Origin: Lachnospiraceae bacterium UBA7196
GTDB taxonomy: Bacteria > Bacillota > Clostridia > Lachnospirales > Lachnospiraceae
NCBI GenBank assembly: GCA_002490835.1
Contig: DKUU01000001.1
Location: 36,751 to 100,750 of the forward strand
Direction of reading: 5' to 3'
Length of the DNA stretch: 64,000 nt
Shown here in pieces: positions 35,472 to 44,651 of this stretch. The notes under the pieces were generated by a model. It was given only the letters and a program-made list of their open reading frames with translations, was not told where the DNA came from and did not search any database. Within the stretch, counting starts at the first letter, position 1, and every line of letters starts with the position of its first letter. The position numbers and the translations under genes are program-made.

Positions 35472-36236
35472 ATGACCAAAAAGATAGATGGAATTTCCGT
35501 AAATTATATAGACGAGGGAGAAGGCGGGGTCGTTCTTCTTCTGCATGGCTGGGGTGCGAATATTAGCCTTTATCGGGGGGTCATTGATACGCTGAAGCAG
35601 AGCAGACGGGTGATCGCTCCGGATATGCCGGGCTTTGGAAAGACGCCGGAGCCGCCTGTACCTTGGTGCGTAGACGATTATACCGACTTCATCCTGCGCT
35701 TTATCGACTCGTTCGATATCAGGAGTCTGAGTGTGGTGGTGCATTCTTTTGGCGGTCGTGTTTTCTTTAAGCTGAACGCCAGAGATGATCTGCCCTTTGT
35801 GATCGAGAGGGCAGCGTTGATAGACAGTGCGGGGATTTTGCCGAAAAAGACCCTGCGCCAAAAACTCAGCCTTCGACTCTACAAGGCAGGCCGCGCCTTT
35901 ATGAGTACGCCCGTGATGCACTTTCTCTATCCGGACGCGGTGGAGGAGATGCGGCGAAAGCGCGGTTCTTCTGATTATAATAATGCCACACCCCTGATGC
36001 GGGCCACGCTGGTGAAGGTAGTGAATGAAGACTTGGAACCGCTGATTCGCTTGGTGAAATGTCCGACGCTTTTGATCTGGGGAAATCTGGATACGGCTAC
36101 GCCCATCGGAGACGCGAAACGGATGGAAGAGCTGATTGCGGACGCGGGACTTGTAGTGTGCGAGGGAGCGGGGCATTTTTCCTTTGCGGAGCAGCCGGCG
36201 AAGGTAAATGGGGCACTGCGGGCGTTTTTTGAATGA
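35472..36236 (+). CDS. Alpha/beta fold hydrolase
   Basis: A 254-residue cytoplasmic hydrolase with the full triad pattern: oxyanion motif LLLHGWGANI, nucleophile Ser in VVHSFGG, Asp in GNLDTATP and His in GAGHFSF. The cap region is short and helical. The start ATG 35472 follows tgcatgggagatctt. It is the first gene of a run with a membrane-bound Mur ligase (33 bases on) and a Ddl-like ligase, all in the same direction. The context suggests a role on a wall-precursor or peptide ester/amide substrate; this is inference. A 583-codon frame on the opposite strand here is a shadow. Confidence 0.9.
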   Translation: MTKKIDGISVNYIDEGEGGVVLLLHGWGANISLYRGVIDTLKQSRRVIAPDMPGFGKTPEPPVPWCVDDYTDFILRFIDSFDIRSLSVVVHSFGGRVFFKLNARDDLPFVIERAALIDSAGILPKKTLRQKLSLRLYKAGRAFMSTPVMHFLYPDAVEEMRRKRGSSDYNNATPLMRATLVKVVNEDLEPLIRLVKCPTLLIWGNLDTATPIGDAKRMEELIADAGLVVCEGAGHFSFAEQPAKVNGALRAFFE

Positions 36237-36269
36237 TTTGGGGAATAGAGAAAGGAATCGCAGACGGGA

Positions 36270-37892
36270 ATGGATAATGTGATTTTTGCGATATGGCTTG
36301 CCACCTTCGCGGTGGGTGCCGTCAGGTACATTCTGTACCTGACGCATATGTTCCAACAAAATTCCTACAAGCCGCGGGAGTACGGAGAGTGGCTGCGGGT
36401 GCATACGAATGTGGGGCGACTTTTGGGCAAGAGCCTGTACGCGGTCATTTCCCTGCCGCTTGTGGTTGTGGGAAGCAGGGGATGTATGATCACAGCCTGT
36501 CTGATGAATGGAATGACCATATTGGTCAACAAACCCCATAAGGCGAAAAAACCGCTGGTGTATACGCCCCGCGTAAAGCGACTTCTTGCCACGACGGGGA
36601 TTGTTTGGGCATTGGCGTTGCTGGCGATTGCGTTCCCTTGGATTTATATGGGCCTGCAGGGGGGGATAGCAGTACGACTCGGTGCGGCGGGGCTCCATCC
36701 GCTGTTTCGTAATCTGGGTCTTGTACTTTTGCTTCTGTTTCTGCTGCAGCCTATTTTGCTTCTGCTCTTCAATCTGATCAACCATCCCGTCGAGCTGGCG
36801 ATCAACCGACACTATATTCAGGACGCGGCGCGTATCCTGCGGGAGATGCCGGACTTGCGGATCATCGGCGTGACAGGCAGTTATGGCAAGACCAGCGTGA
36901 AATATTTCCTGAACACACTGCTCTCCGCGCAGTATAACGTACTCTGCACACCGGGAAACTATAACACCACGCTGGGCGTTGTGCGGACGATACGCGAGAA
37001 CATGAAACCCTTTCACGAGATTTTTATCTGCGAGATGGGAGCCAGAGAGGTGGGAGATATCAAAGAAATCTGCGATCTGGTGCATCCGGACTACGGTATT
37101 ATCACTTCCATCGGACCCCAGCATTTACAGAGTTTTCATACGATAGAAAATATCATTTCCACGAAATTTGAATTGGCGGATGCAGTGCCCGATACAGGTA
37201 AGGTGTTTTTGAATTATGATAATGAATATATCAGAGGACATAAGATAGAGAAGTCTGTGGTAAGCTACGGCATCGGGAACGGTCCTCTGGATTTTAAGGC
37301 CTATGACATCCGTGTATCCGCGAGGGGTTCCTCGTTTCGGATGAAAGATGAGAACGGAACAGAGCATGAGTTTCACACGAAGCTTGTGGGCAGCCATAAC
37401 GTGCAGAACATTGCGGGTGCGATCGCTGTGGCGCATACCTTGGGGATTCCTATGGAGAAGCTTCTCTATCCGGTCAGACAGTTAGAGAGCGTTCCCCACA
37501 GATTACAGTTACTCAGGCAGGGCGACAGGATCATTTTGGATGATGCCTATAATTCCAATAAGAGCGGATTCGAGGCGGCCCTCGACACGCTGGCCCTGTT
37601 TCAGGAACTGCGGATATTGCTTACGCCCGGTATGGTAGAATTGGGAGAAAAGCAGTATGAGGAGAATAAAGAGGCGGGCGTCTATGCCGCTGATAAGTGT
37701 GATTATGCGATCTTAGTCGGAAAAGAACAGACAAAGCCTATTCAGGACGGCCTTCTGGAAGCGGGCTTTCCGCAGAATCGGATGATCTTGGTAGATACGC
37801 TGCAGGAGGCGTTTCAGATGGTAAACGCCATTCCTGACGAGAGGCAGAAGGTGATTCTTTTGGAGAACGATTTGCCGGATGTATACGCGTGA
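36270..37892 (+). CDS. Mur ligase family protein (MurF-like) with N-terminal membrane domain
   Basis: The 540-residue protein starts with about four hydrophobic segments (residues 4-25, 55-75, 110-130, 148-172) not found in standard cytoplasmic MurF. From about residue 195 it has a Mur ligase core: P-loop VTGSYGKTSVKYF, EMGAREVGDI, TSIGPQHLQSFHTIENIIST, and the third domain with HNVQNIAGAIAVAHTLG, then LDDAYNSNKSGFEAAL as in MurF. MurF adds D-Ala-D-Ala to UDP-MurNAc-tripeptide. The fusion to a membrane part and the pairing with a Ddl-like enzyme suggest a membrane-localised or alternative ligase. Whether it is the cell's essential MurF is unknown. The start has gagaaaggaatcgcagacggga upstream. 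Confidence 0.85.
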   Translation: MDNVIFAIWLATFAVGAVRYILYLTHMFQQNSYKPREYGEWLRVHTNVGRLLGKSLYAVISLPLVVVGSRGCMITACLMNGMTILVNKPHKAKKPLVYTPRVKRLLATTGIVWALALLAIAFPWIYMGLQGGIAVRLGAAGLHPLFRNLGLVLLLLFLLQPILLLLFNLINHPVELAINRHYIQDAARILREMPDLRIIGVTGSYGKTSVKYFLNTLLSAQYNVLCTPGNYNTTLGVVRTIRENMKPFHEIFICEMGAREVGDIKEICDLVHPDYGIITSIGPQHLQSFHTIENIISTKFELADAVPDTGKVFLNYDNEYIRGHKIEKSVVSYGIGNGPLDFKAYDIRVSARGSSFRMKDENGTEHEFHTKLVGSHNVQNIAGAIAVAHTLGIPMEKLLYPVRQLESVPHRLQLLRQGDRIILDDAYNSNKSGFEAALDTLALFQELRILLTPGMVELGEKQYEENKEAGVYAADKCDYAILVGKEQTKPIQDGLLEAGFPQNRMILVDTLQEAFQMVNAIPDERQKVILLENDLPDVYA

Positions 37893-37995
37893 GCGGCGGA
37901 CAATAATATGATTATGATATCTGTACAGTTACTGCAATATTACCGTTAGGGTTGTAAATAGAATCAGGAAGTAAGACGAGAAAGGAAACACGATT

Positions 37996-39183
37996 ATGAA
38001 GATCAGAGTGGGCGTTTTTTTCGGCGGAAAGAGTGTGGAGCATGAGGTGTCCGTTATTTCGGGGCTGCAGGCGTTCAATACCTTTGACAGGACGAAATAC
38101 GAGCCGGTTCCCATTTACATTACGAAGGAAAATGAGCTTTATACGGGAGAGCCGGTTGGCGATATTGCTAACTATAAAGACATTCCCGCCCTCTTAAAAA
38201 AGAGCGTCAGGGTATTTTTAATGTGCGAGGGAAGCTGTGTAAAGCTGATGCAGTATCCGGCGAAAAAATTCGGCAGTTCCGAAGTGGCGCAGATCGATGT
38301 GGCCTTTCCCGTCGTGCATGGGGCGAATGTTGAGGACGGTTCGCTGCAGGGATATCTATCCCACTATAATATCCCCTTTGCGGGCTGTGACGTGATGGCA
38401 TCTGCTGTGACCATGGACAAATATGTAATGAAAACAGTGCTGCAGGATAACGATATTCCCGTGCTCTCCTGTGTGACGCTCCATGCAAAAGACTATCAGG
38501 GCGGCGAGGAGGAAGCCTTTGACCGGATTGAGAAAAAAATCGGCTATCCCGTCATCGTAAAACCCGTAAACCTCGGTTCCAGCGTGGGCATCAAGGTGGC
38601 GAAGGACAGGGAGGCACTGCGGGAGGCTTTGGAATACGCGTTTACCTTTTCCGAGAAAGTTCTTACCGAGCGGGCGATCCTGAACCTGCGGGAGATCAAT
38701 TGCGGGGTTCTGGGAGACTACGAGGAGGCACAGGCATCTGAATGTGAGGAGCCCATTTCCGGTGGCGAGACAGGGATCTTAAGCTATGAAGATAAATATG
38801 TGGCCGGAGGGAAAGGAGGTTCCGAGGGCATGAGGACCGCCAAGAGAGAACTGCCCGCGGACCTGACACCCGAAAAAAGGGAAGAGATTCGCTCACTTGC
38901 GGTAAAGACCTTCCGCGTGCTTGGCTGTAACGGCGTGTCCCGTATCGACTTTATGATTGACCGCGATACTGATCAGGTCTATGTGAATGAGATCAATCCA
39001 ATCCCCGGTTCCCTTGCTTTTTATCTTTTTGAGGCGATTGGAAAGCCCTACGCAGAGCTTTTGGACGATATGATCAGACTGGCGCTAAAGCGGGCGCGCG
39101 AGGAGCAGGGGCGAATGACTTCCTTTGACAGCAATATCCTGCAAAACGCAAATCTGTCGGGGGCAAAGGGCGTGAAAAAATAA
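37996..39183 (+). CDS. D-alanine--D-alanine ligase-like ATP-grasp enzyme with divergent substrate motifs
   Basis: The 395-residue protein has the Ddl layout: GGKSVEHEVSVISG (N-terminal, with the conserved Glu), VKPVNLGSSVGIK (ATP-grasp serine loop), and metal ligands in SRIDFMID and NEINPIPG. The omega loop of typical Ddl, with YDYxxKY, is replaced here by ILSYEDKYVAGGKGGSEG. The C-terminal substrate motif reads NPIPGSLAFYLFEA where Ddl usually has NxxPGxTxxS. A C-terminal tail of about 30 residues is extra. The second amino acid or the substrate may therefore differ. The ATG is preceded by gagaaaggaaacacgatt. Third gene of the hydrolase/MurF-like/Ddl-like run. Confidence 0.85.
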   Translation: MKIRVGVFFGGKSVEHEVSVISGLQAFNTFDRTKYEPVPIYITKENELYTGEPVGDIANYKDIPALLKKSVRVFLMCEGSCVKLMQYPAKKFGSSEVAQIDVAFPVVHGANVEDGSLQGYLSHYNIPFAGCDVMASAVTMDKYVMKTVLQDNDIPVLSCVTLHAKDYQGGEEEAFDRIEKKIGYPVIVKPVNLGSSVGIKVAKDREALREALEYAFTFSEKVLTERAILNLREINCGVLGDYEEAQASECEEPISGGETGILSYEDKYVAGGKGGSEGMRTAKRELPADLTPEKREEIRSLAVKTFRVLGCNGVSRIDFMIDRDTDQVYVNEINPIPGSLAFYLFEAIGKPYAELLDDMIRLALKRAREEQGRMTSFDSNILQNANLSGAKGVKK

Positions 39184-39327
39184 CATAATCCGTCGCTTGT
39201 TGTAAAGAGTATGTATATTATTTCCTCCGCTACAAATAATAGTAAAACGAAAAAGACCAAGCACAGCGCTTGATAAAAATAGCAGCCAAAGATGCTTCGG
39301 AATGTTGGAATGGAGGAAAGAAAACTT

Positions 39328-39870
39328 ATGAAAGCGACAGGTATTGTAAGAAGAATAGACGATCTGGGGCGCATCGTGATCCCGAAAGAAATCCGCAGGA
39401 CTTTGCGGATCAGGGAGGCGGACCCGCTCGAAATTTACACGGACAGAGAGGGTGAGATCATCCTTAAAAAATATTCTCCCATCGGTGAAATGGGAACCTT
39501 TGCCAAACAGTATGCGGAGAGCATGGCGCAGGTATCCGGGCATGTCGCCCTGATTACGGACAGGGACCAGTTTATTGCGGTATCCGGCGGCATGAAAAAT
39601 CTTTTGGGAAAGTCCATCAGCAGGGAGTTGGAAGAAAAGATCGACAATAGGGAAAGTGTGGTGGCAACCAGAGGCGACAGGAATTTCATTCAGATCAGCA
39701 CCGAACTTGAGGATGTCAACCACGAGGCGATCAGCCCCATTATCTGCGAGGGGGATGTGATCGGTTCCGTAATCCTTTTGGAGACAGACCATAAATCCAG
39801 AATGGGCGAGGTGGAGCAGAAGCTGATCCAGTCGGCGGCAGGATTTTTGGGCAGGCAGATGGAACAGTAA
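39328..39870 (+). CDS. spoVT: Stage V sporulation protein T (AbrB family)
   Basis: The 180-residue protein starts MKATGIVRRIDDLGRIVIPK, an AbrB-type swapped-hairpin DNA-binding domain (residues 1-50), followed by a GAF-like domain (55-180) as in SpoVT. SpoVT is a forespore transcriptional regulator in Bacillus and Clostridium. The start ATG 39328 matches family length (178); ggagg lies 11 bases upstream. A terminator follows at 39900. In B. subtilis it lies directly after mfd; here 18 kb of other genes intervene. Confidence 0.96.
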   Translation: MKATGIVRRIDDLGRIVIPKEIRRTLRIREADPLEIYTDREGEIILKKYSPIGEMGTFAKQYAESMAQVSGHVALITDRDQFIAVSGGMKNLLGKSISRELEEKIDNRESVVATRGDRNFIQISTELEDVNHEAISPIICEGDVIGSVILLETDHKSRMGEVEQKLIQSAAGFLGRQMEQ

Positions 39871-39899
39871 CTTCCTGTAAAAAGAATAAAGAGACAATG

Positions 39900-39936
39900 A
39901 AACCGCAGTTTGCCTTTTTCGCAGACTGCGGTTTTT
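39900..39936 (+). terminator. Rho-independent terminator of spoVT
   Basis: AAACCGCAGT (39900-39909) pairs with ACTGCGGTTT (39925-39934), extended by TGC/GCA inside, and followed by a T run (39931-39935). Confidence 0.85.
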
Positions 39937-39972
39937 CGCTTTATAGGAAAGTGCGATAATGTAAATCATTTA

Positions 39973-40024
39973 AGGAGAATGCGAAGCATTCTCTTAATCG
40001 TCGCTGCCGAGCGACGATTTTTTT
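39973..40024 (+). ncRNA. Orphan tandem hairpins ending in a strong terminator
   Basis: Hairpin 1: AGGAGAATGC/GCATTCTCTT (39973-39982/39986-39995) with a GAA loop. Hairpin 2: AATCGTCGCT/AGCGACGATT (39996-40005/40010-40019) with a GCCG loop and seven T (40018-40024). The second is an ideal terminator, but the spoVT terminator already lies upstream and no gene lies between. GATAAT at 39955-39960 could be a -10. Either a very short RNA or a back-up terminator. The rest of the 302-bp gap between spoVT and the phosphoesterase gene holds that gene's promoter. Confidence 0.5.
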
Positions 40025-40059
40025 AAAAAACATATGCAAAATATCTGCAAAAGTTCCAA

Positions 40060-40089
40060 TTGCTTTTCAGTAAAATTTCAAGGTATAAT
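40060..40089 (+). promoter_or_regulatory. Promoter of the phosphoesterase-GH2 operon
   Basis: TTGCTT (40060-40065), 18-bp spacer, TATAAT (40084-40089), 84 bases before the first start codon. Confidence 0.65.
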
Positions 40090-40172
40090 ATGTTTCGGAA
40101 CACATTTGGAAAGTTTATTCTGTTATTTGCTTCGTAGTTTATGTACGACTATTTATTAGGAGGAAAAAGTAG

Positions 40173-41033
40173 ATGAAAATAGCAGTACTGGGAGATATCC
40201 ACAGCAATCATACAGCGCTTGAGACCTGTATCACACATGCCTTAGAAAGAAACGTAGACGAATTCATGTTTCTCGGCGATTACATAAGCGACTGTGCTTA
40301 TCCGCAGAAAACGATGCAGATCGTATATGATATGAACAAAAAGTATTCCTGCCGTTTTATCCGTGGAAACCGGGAAGATTATATGCTGCACCACAGGAAA
40401 GATTCACAGGAAGTATGGACTTATTCTTCCACGAGTGGAAGCCTTCTCTATACATACGAGAATCTTTCCGAGTCTGATTTGGATTTTTTTGAAGGTCTGC
40501 CTATCAGCGGCTTTTATGAAAAAGAAGGATTTCCTTCTTTTTGCTATTGTCATGGTTCGCCTGCCTCCGCCAGAGAGTATCTTAGCGGGGATAAGGGAAA
40601 ACTGGAAAAAATCCTGAAACACATAGACGTGGATTTGCTGATCGGCGCGCACACCCACATACAGGAAAGCGTAACAGTCGGTAATAAAAAATGGGTCAAT
40701 CCCGGTTCCGTGGGCGTTCCCATCGGTCATGGCGGAAAAAGCCAATATATGATATTGCATGGGACAAAAAGCGGCTGGCAGGAGGAATTTTTTCAACTGG
40801 AATACGATGTGGACGCGGTTGTAAAAGAATATGAACTGTCAGGACTGGATCAAAAGGCGCCGTGGTGGACAAGATTAAACATACATTTGCTCTATACAGG
40901 GGAAGATCATAGCGCGGCCTGCATTATGCTTGCCAGAGAATTATGTGAGGAAGCGGGAGAGGAAGTAAACGGATTGGACATCCCCGAAAAATACGTGGAA
41001 ATGGCGGTCAAAAGATTAGAGCTAAACTTATAA
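40173..41033 (+). CDS. Calcineurin-like metallophosphoesterase
   Basis: The 286-residue protein has the metallophosphoesterase blocks in order: GDIHSN (residues 7-12), FLGDYISDC, RGNREDYML (NRE where many members have NHE), CHGSPAS and GAHTHIQ, then VNPGSVG. This is the YfcE/MJ0936-like single-domain type with a C-terminal helical extension of about 70 residues. Substrate unknown; a phosphodiester or small phosphate monoester. Start is fixed by aggaggaaaaagtag. It precedes the large GH2 gene by 14 bases, so both are on one transcript. Confidence 0.88.
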   Translation: MKIAVLGDIHSNHTALETCITHALERNVDEFMFLGDYISDCAYPQKTMQIVYDMNKKYSCRFIRGNREDYMLHHRKDSQEVWTYSSTSGSLLYTYENLSESDLDFFEGLPISGFYEKEGFPSFCYCHGSPASAREYLSGDKGKLEKILKHIDVDLLIGAHTHIQESVTVGNKKWVNPGSVGVPIGHGGKSQYMILHGTKSGWQEEFFQLEYDVDAVVKEYELSGLDQKAPWWTRLNIHLLYTGEDHSAACIMLARELCEEAGEEVNGLDIPEKYVEMAVKRLELNL

Positions 41034-41047
41034 GGAGTAACTGAGCG

Positions 41048-44000
41048 ATGAACAAAAAAACACTATGGAACGGCAACTGGTCATTCTTAAAGACTGCGCC
41101 CGGCACGACTTACGAACAGGCAGCGGCAAGGGTACAGGAATTTCAGGCCGTGGACATCCCCCACGACTGGCTCATTTATGATACGCTTAATCTTTACGAG
41201 GACGGGACGGGCTGGTATCGGAAACCGTTTACATACAAGCAGAACAGCGATCGGAAAGCGTTCATCACCTTTGAAGGCATTTATATGGACAGCACGGTTT
41301 ATATAAACGGTGTCAAGGCGGGGGAGTGGAAGTACGGCTATTCCTCTTTCACGCTGGATGTCACGGATTATTTGCAATCGGGAGAAAATGAAATCATGGT
41401 GGGCGTATGCTTTTTAAGCCCCAACAGCCGCTGGTATTCAGGCGCGGGCATTTATCGCAATGTGTGGTTTCAGACCACGGAGAAGACCTACCTGCCGCAG
41501 AATGCGGTCTATGTCAGTTCGAAAAAGCAGGACGACGACAGCTTTTTGGTGAGGATCCAGACAGAGATCGCGGGCGAAAAAAAGGATGAGGCGGCGCTTG
41601 CATTCACGCTTTTGGATGATAGTGGTAATGCGGTAGAAATGAGGCCTGTGGATCAAACTGTCGCTTCCTTTGAAAAAGGCGCAGCGGCACACCCAAATGG
41701 AACCTACGCGATAGTACGGTATTTTCGTGTGCGCGGTGTGCGGCTTTGGGATATTGATGCGCCTGCACTCTATACCTTGAAAACAATGCTTTCTGTGGAC
41801 GGAGAGACACTGCATGAGGATGCGCAGCGCATCGGCTTCCGTTATGTGGAGTACACCACAGACAAGGGCTTTTTCTTAAACGGCAGGCATATCAAACTAA
41901 ACGGCGTCTGCGAGCATCATGATCTGGGCGCACTGGGCGCGGCATTTAACAAGGCGGCGATGCGGCGCAAATTCCGTATCTTAAAAGAAATGGGCGTAAA
42001 TGCCGTGCGGGGGACGCACAATATGATGGCGCCGGAGGCGCTTGACCTTGCGGATGAGATGGGCGTACTTATCGTTTCGGAAGCCTTTGATATGTGGGAA
42101 AAACCGAAAACGGAATACGATTACGCTCGATTTTTCAAAGATTGGTCCGCGAAGGATGTGGCGAGCTGGATCAGGAGCGAGCGCAATCATGTGAGCATTA
42201 TTTTTTGGAGCATCGGCAATGAAATTTATGATACCCATGCGGATGCACACGGGATGGAGATTACCCGCTATCTGCGTGATGAGGCGGAAAAGCACGATCC
42301 CATGAAGAATGCGCGCGTTACCTTCGGTTCTAATTATATGCCGTGGGAGAATACCCAGAAGTGCGCGGACATCCTGAAAATGCCGGGCTATAATTACGCG
42401 GAAAAATATTATGAGGAACATCACAAAGCGCATCCTGACTGGGTGATCTACGGCAGTGAGACCTCGTCCATCGTGCAGAGCAGGGGCGTGTATCATTTTC
42501 CGCTTAAAGCGGGCATCCTTGCGGAGGAGGATGAGCAGTGTTCGGCGCTTGGCAACAGTTCGACGAGCTGGAGCGCGAAGTCCATGGAAATCTGCGCCAC
42601 CGTTGACAGGGATCTGGAATTTTCGCTGGGACAGTTTCTTTGGTCGGGTTTTGATTATATCGGAGAACCCACGCCTTATCATACCAAAAATTCCTATTTC
42701 GGGCAGATCGATACGGCGGGCTTCCCCAAGGATTCCTACTACGTATATCAGTCGGTTTGGACGGATTATCATAAGGAACCGATGATACATATTTTCCCGT
42801 ATTGGGATTTTAACGAAGGGCAGCTGATCGATGTGCGCGTTTGCTCCAATGCGCCGTATGTGGAGCTTTTTGTGAACGGCAAAAGTCTCGGCAGGCAGCA
42901 GTTGACGCATGAACCGGGGAGCGGCAGCCACATCATCGCGGATTATCAGGCGCCTTATGAAAAAGGCACGCTCACGGCGATCGCCTATGATGAGAACGGC
43001 AGCGAAGTGGCAAAGGAGGAGAAACATTCCTTTGGCAATTCTCAAAAAATTATAATCAAGCCCGATGATACCCGCGTAAGGGCGGACGGCAGGGATTTGC
43101 TTTTCTTTACCATCACCACGGTAGACGAGAAAGGGATCCCCGTGGAAAATGCCTGCGACAGGATCCATGTGAAAGTGACGGGAAAGGGCAGGCTGGTCGG
43201 TCTTGACAACGGGGACAGTACGGACTTCGACGCTTATAAAGGCGTGAGCAGGAGACTGTTCAACGGCAAACTGCTGGCGATCGTGCAGGCGGACGTGACG
43301 CCGGGTGAAATCAAGGTCGAAGTGTCAGCGAAAGGCTTGGAGGGCGCGTCCGTCGTCTGTGAAAGTTACGCGCCTGACGCAAAACAGAATGGATTTGGCG
43401 GTGAACAACGGGATGCTTACAGCGACTTTGCGAGCGAAAGTGAGGAAAAGCAAAAGGAATGCGGGGGTGCCGCACAGTCGGGTGAGGTAATTGCCACGTT
43501 TACAGCCAATCAGGAAATGTCCGTTGTGCTGGGAAAAGCAGAAGAAATTCCCGTGCGGAAAATCGTATTAAAAACTCTGAACGGACAATTGTTTACAAAA
43601 GACAATGCTGCCATTACCGTGGAAGCGCAGATAGAGCCGCCGCAGGCGGACGATCAGGAAGTGACATTTCGTGCGGTGAACGATACGGGTGTGCCGGTCA
43701 ATCTGGTCAGCCTGACGGCGGAAGGAAACCGCGCCGTAATGACGGCGAAGGGGGACGGCGAATTTCGCCTGTTTGCTCTTTCAAAGAGCGGGACGGATAA
43801 GACCAGAGTGATGTCACAGCTTGAGTTTAGGGTAGAAGGCTTCGGGCAGGCGTATACTGACCCTTATGATTTTGTGTCGGGCAGTTTGTATACTTCGGTG
43901 GCAAAGGGTGATGTCGGCTGCGGCAATGAGAGAGGCGTCGCGACGGGGAGAGACGGCGATACTATCGTCTGCTTTGAGAATCTTGACTTTGGCAGCGTGG

Positions 44001-44614
44001 GCAGTGATGAGATCACCATTCCCATTTTTGCACTGGACGGTAACGAATATCCCATTCAAATCTGGGAGGGCATTCCGGGAGAAGCAGGCAGCGAGATCGT
44101 TGCGGATGTCATTTATCAAAAGCCTTCTATCTGGAATGTGTATCAGGAGGAGACTTTTAAGCTGAACAGGCGGCTGAAAGGCATTACCACGATCAGCTTC
44201 CATGTTTACCAGAAGATCCACATCAAAGGCTTTTCCTTTACCAGATATGAGAAGGCATGGCAGGAACTGATGGCGGGGGACGCGGACGGCGTCTTTGGCG
44301 ACAGCTTTGTGAGAAACGAAGGCAAAGTGGAGGGGATCGGCAATAATGTATTCCTTGAATTTGCCGGGATGGATTTCGGCGAAAAATCGATTAAAGGAAT
44401 CGCGATCAAAGGAAGGGCGCATAACGGCAGCAATACCATTCACATCCGCTTTTATAACGGTACGGAGGAAATCAAGCAGATCGTGGAATTTCCTGAAAGC
44501 GAAGAGTATATGCTGCAGGAATTTGCCTTAGAGCCTGTAAGCGGGAAGTGGGATGTGTCGTTTGTCTTCTTGCCGGGGAGTCATTTTGACTTTGAGAGTT
44601 TTCGGTTTTTCTAA
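41048..44614 (+). CDS. Large GH2 family glycoside hydrolase (beta-galactosidase-like, 1188 aa)
   Basis: The protein begins with a GH2 sugar-binding jelly roll (WNGNWSFLK, DIPHDWLIYDT, YGYSSFTLDVTDYL, GIYRNVWF), an immunoglobulin-like domain, and a TIM barrel with acid/base Glu392 (SIGNEIYD) and nucleophile Glu471 (IYGSETSS). Then come a DUF4982-like domain, an invasin/Ig-like domain (KIIIKPDDTRVRADGRD) and a C-terminal carbohydrate-binding-like module (from about residue 1060). No signal peptide, so it should act inside the cell. Beta-galactosidase or beta-glucuronidase activity are the main options. ataaggagtaactgagcg precedes the ATG. Second gene of an operon with a phosphoesterase. Confidence 0.92.
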   Translation: MNKKTLWNGNWSFLKTAPGTTYEQAAARVQEFQAVDIPHDWLIYDTLNLYEDGTGWYRKPFTYKQNSDRKAFITFEGIYMDSTVYINGVKAGEWKYGYSSFTLDVTDYLQSGENEIMVGVCFLSPNSRWYSGAGIYRNVWFQTTEKTYLPQNAVYVSSKKQDDDSFLVRIQTEIAGEKKDEAALAFTLLDDSGNAVEMRPVDQTVASFEKGAAAHPNGTYAIVRYFRVRGVRLWDIDAPALYTLKTMLSVDGETLHEDAQRIGFRYVEYTTDKGFFLNGRHIKLNGVCEHHDLGALGAAFNKAAMRRKFRILKEMGVNAVRGTHNMMAPEALDLADEMGVLIVSEAFDMWEKPKTEYDYARFFKDWSAKDVASWIRSERNHVSIIFWSIGNEIYDTHADAHGMEITRYLRDEAEKHDPMKNARVTFGSNYMPWENTQKCADILKMPGYNYAEKYYEEHHKAHPDWVIYGSETSSIVQSRGVYHFPLKAGILAEEDEQCSALGNSSTSWSAKSMEICATVDRDLEFSLGQFLWSGFDYIGEPTPYHTKNSYFGQIDTAGFPKDSYYVYQSVWTDYHKEPMIHIFPYWDFNEGQLIDVRVCSNAPYVELFVNGKSLGRQQLTHEPGSGSHIIADYQAPYEKGTLTAIAYDENGSEVAKEEKHSFGNSQKIIIKPDDTRVRADGRDLLFFTITTVDEKGIPVENACDRIHVKVTGKGRLVGLDNGDSTDFDAYKGVSRRLFNGKLLAIVQADVTPGEIKVEVSAKGLEGASVVCESYAPDAKQNGFGGEQRDAYSDFASESEEKQKECGGAAQSGEVIATFTANQEMSVVLGKAEEIPVRKIVLKTLNGQLFTKDNAAITVEAQIEPPQADDQEVTFRAVNDTGVPVNLVSLTAEGNRAVMTAKGDGEFRLFALSKSGTDKTRVMSQLEFRVEGFGQAYTDPYDFVSGSLYTSVAKGDVGCGNERGVATGRDGDTIVCFENLDFGSVGSDEITIPIFALDGNEYPIQIWEGIPGEAGSEIVADVIYQKPSIWNVYQEETFKLNRRLKGITTISFHVYQKIHIKGFSFTRYEKAWQELMAGDADGVFGDSFVRNEGKVEGIGNNVFLEFAGMDFGEKSIKGIAIKGRAHNGSNTIHIRFYNGTEEIKQIVEFPESEEYMLQEFALEPVSGKWDVSFVFLPGSHFDFESFRFF

Positions 44615-44620
44615 GATCAG

Positions 44621-44651
44621 AAGGGCGGCAGCATGTTAGCTGCCGCTCCTT
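44621..44651. terminator. Bidirectional hairpin between convergent genes
   Basis: GCGGCAGC (44625-44632) and GCTGCCGC (44639-44646) form a perfect stem with AAGG/CCTT extensions (one bulged T). The stop codon of the minus-strand XRE gene lies in the loop. T runs are short, so efficiency is uncertain. Confidence 0.6.

Noticed and set aside
35373..37124. A 583-codon open frame on the minus strand
   Set aside because: It lies opposite well-recognised hydrolase and Mur ligase genes, has no ribosome site, and its translation is rich in Arg, His and Gln as expected for a codon shadow.
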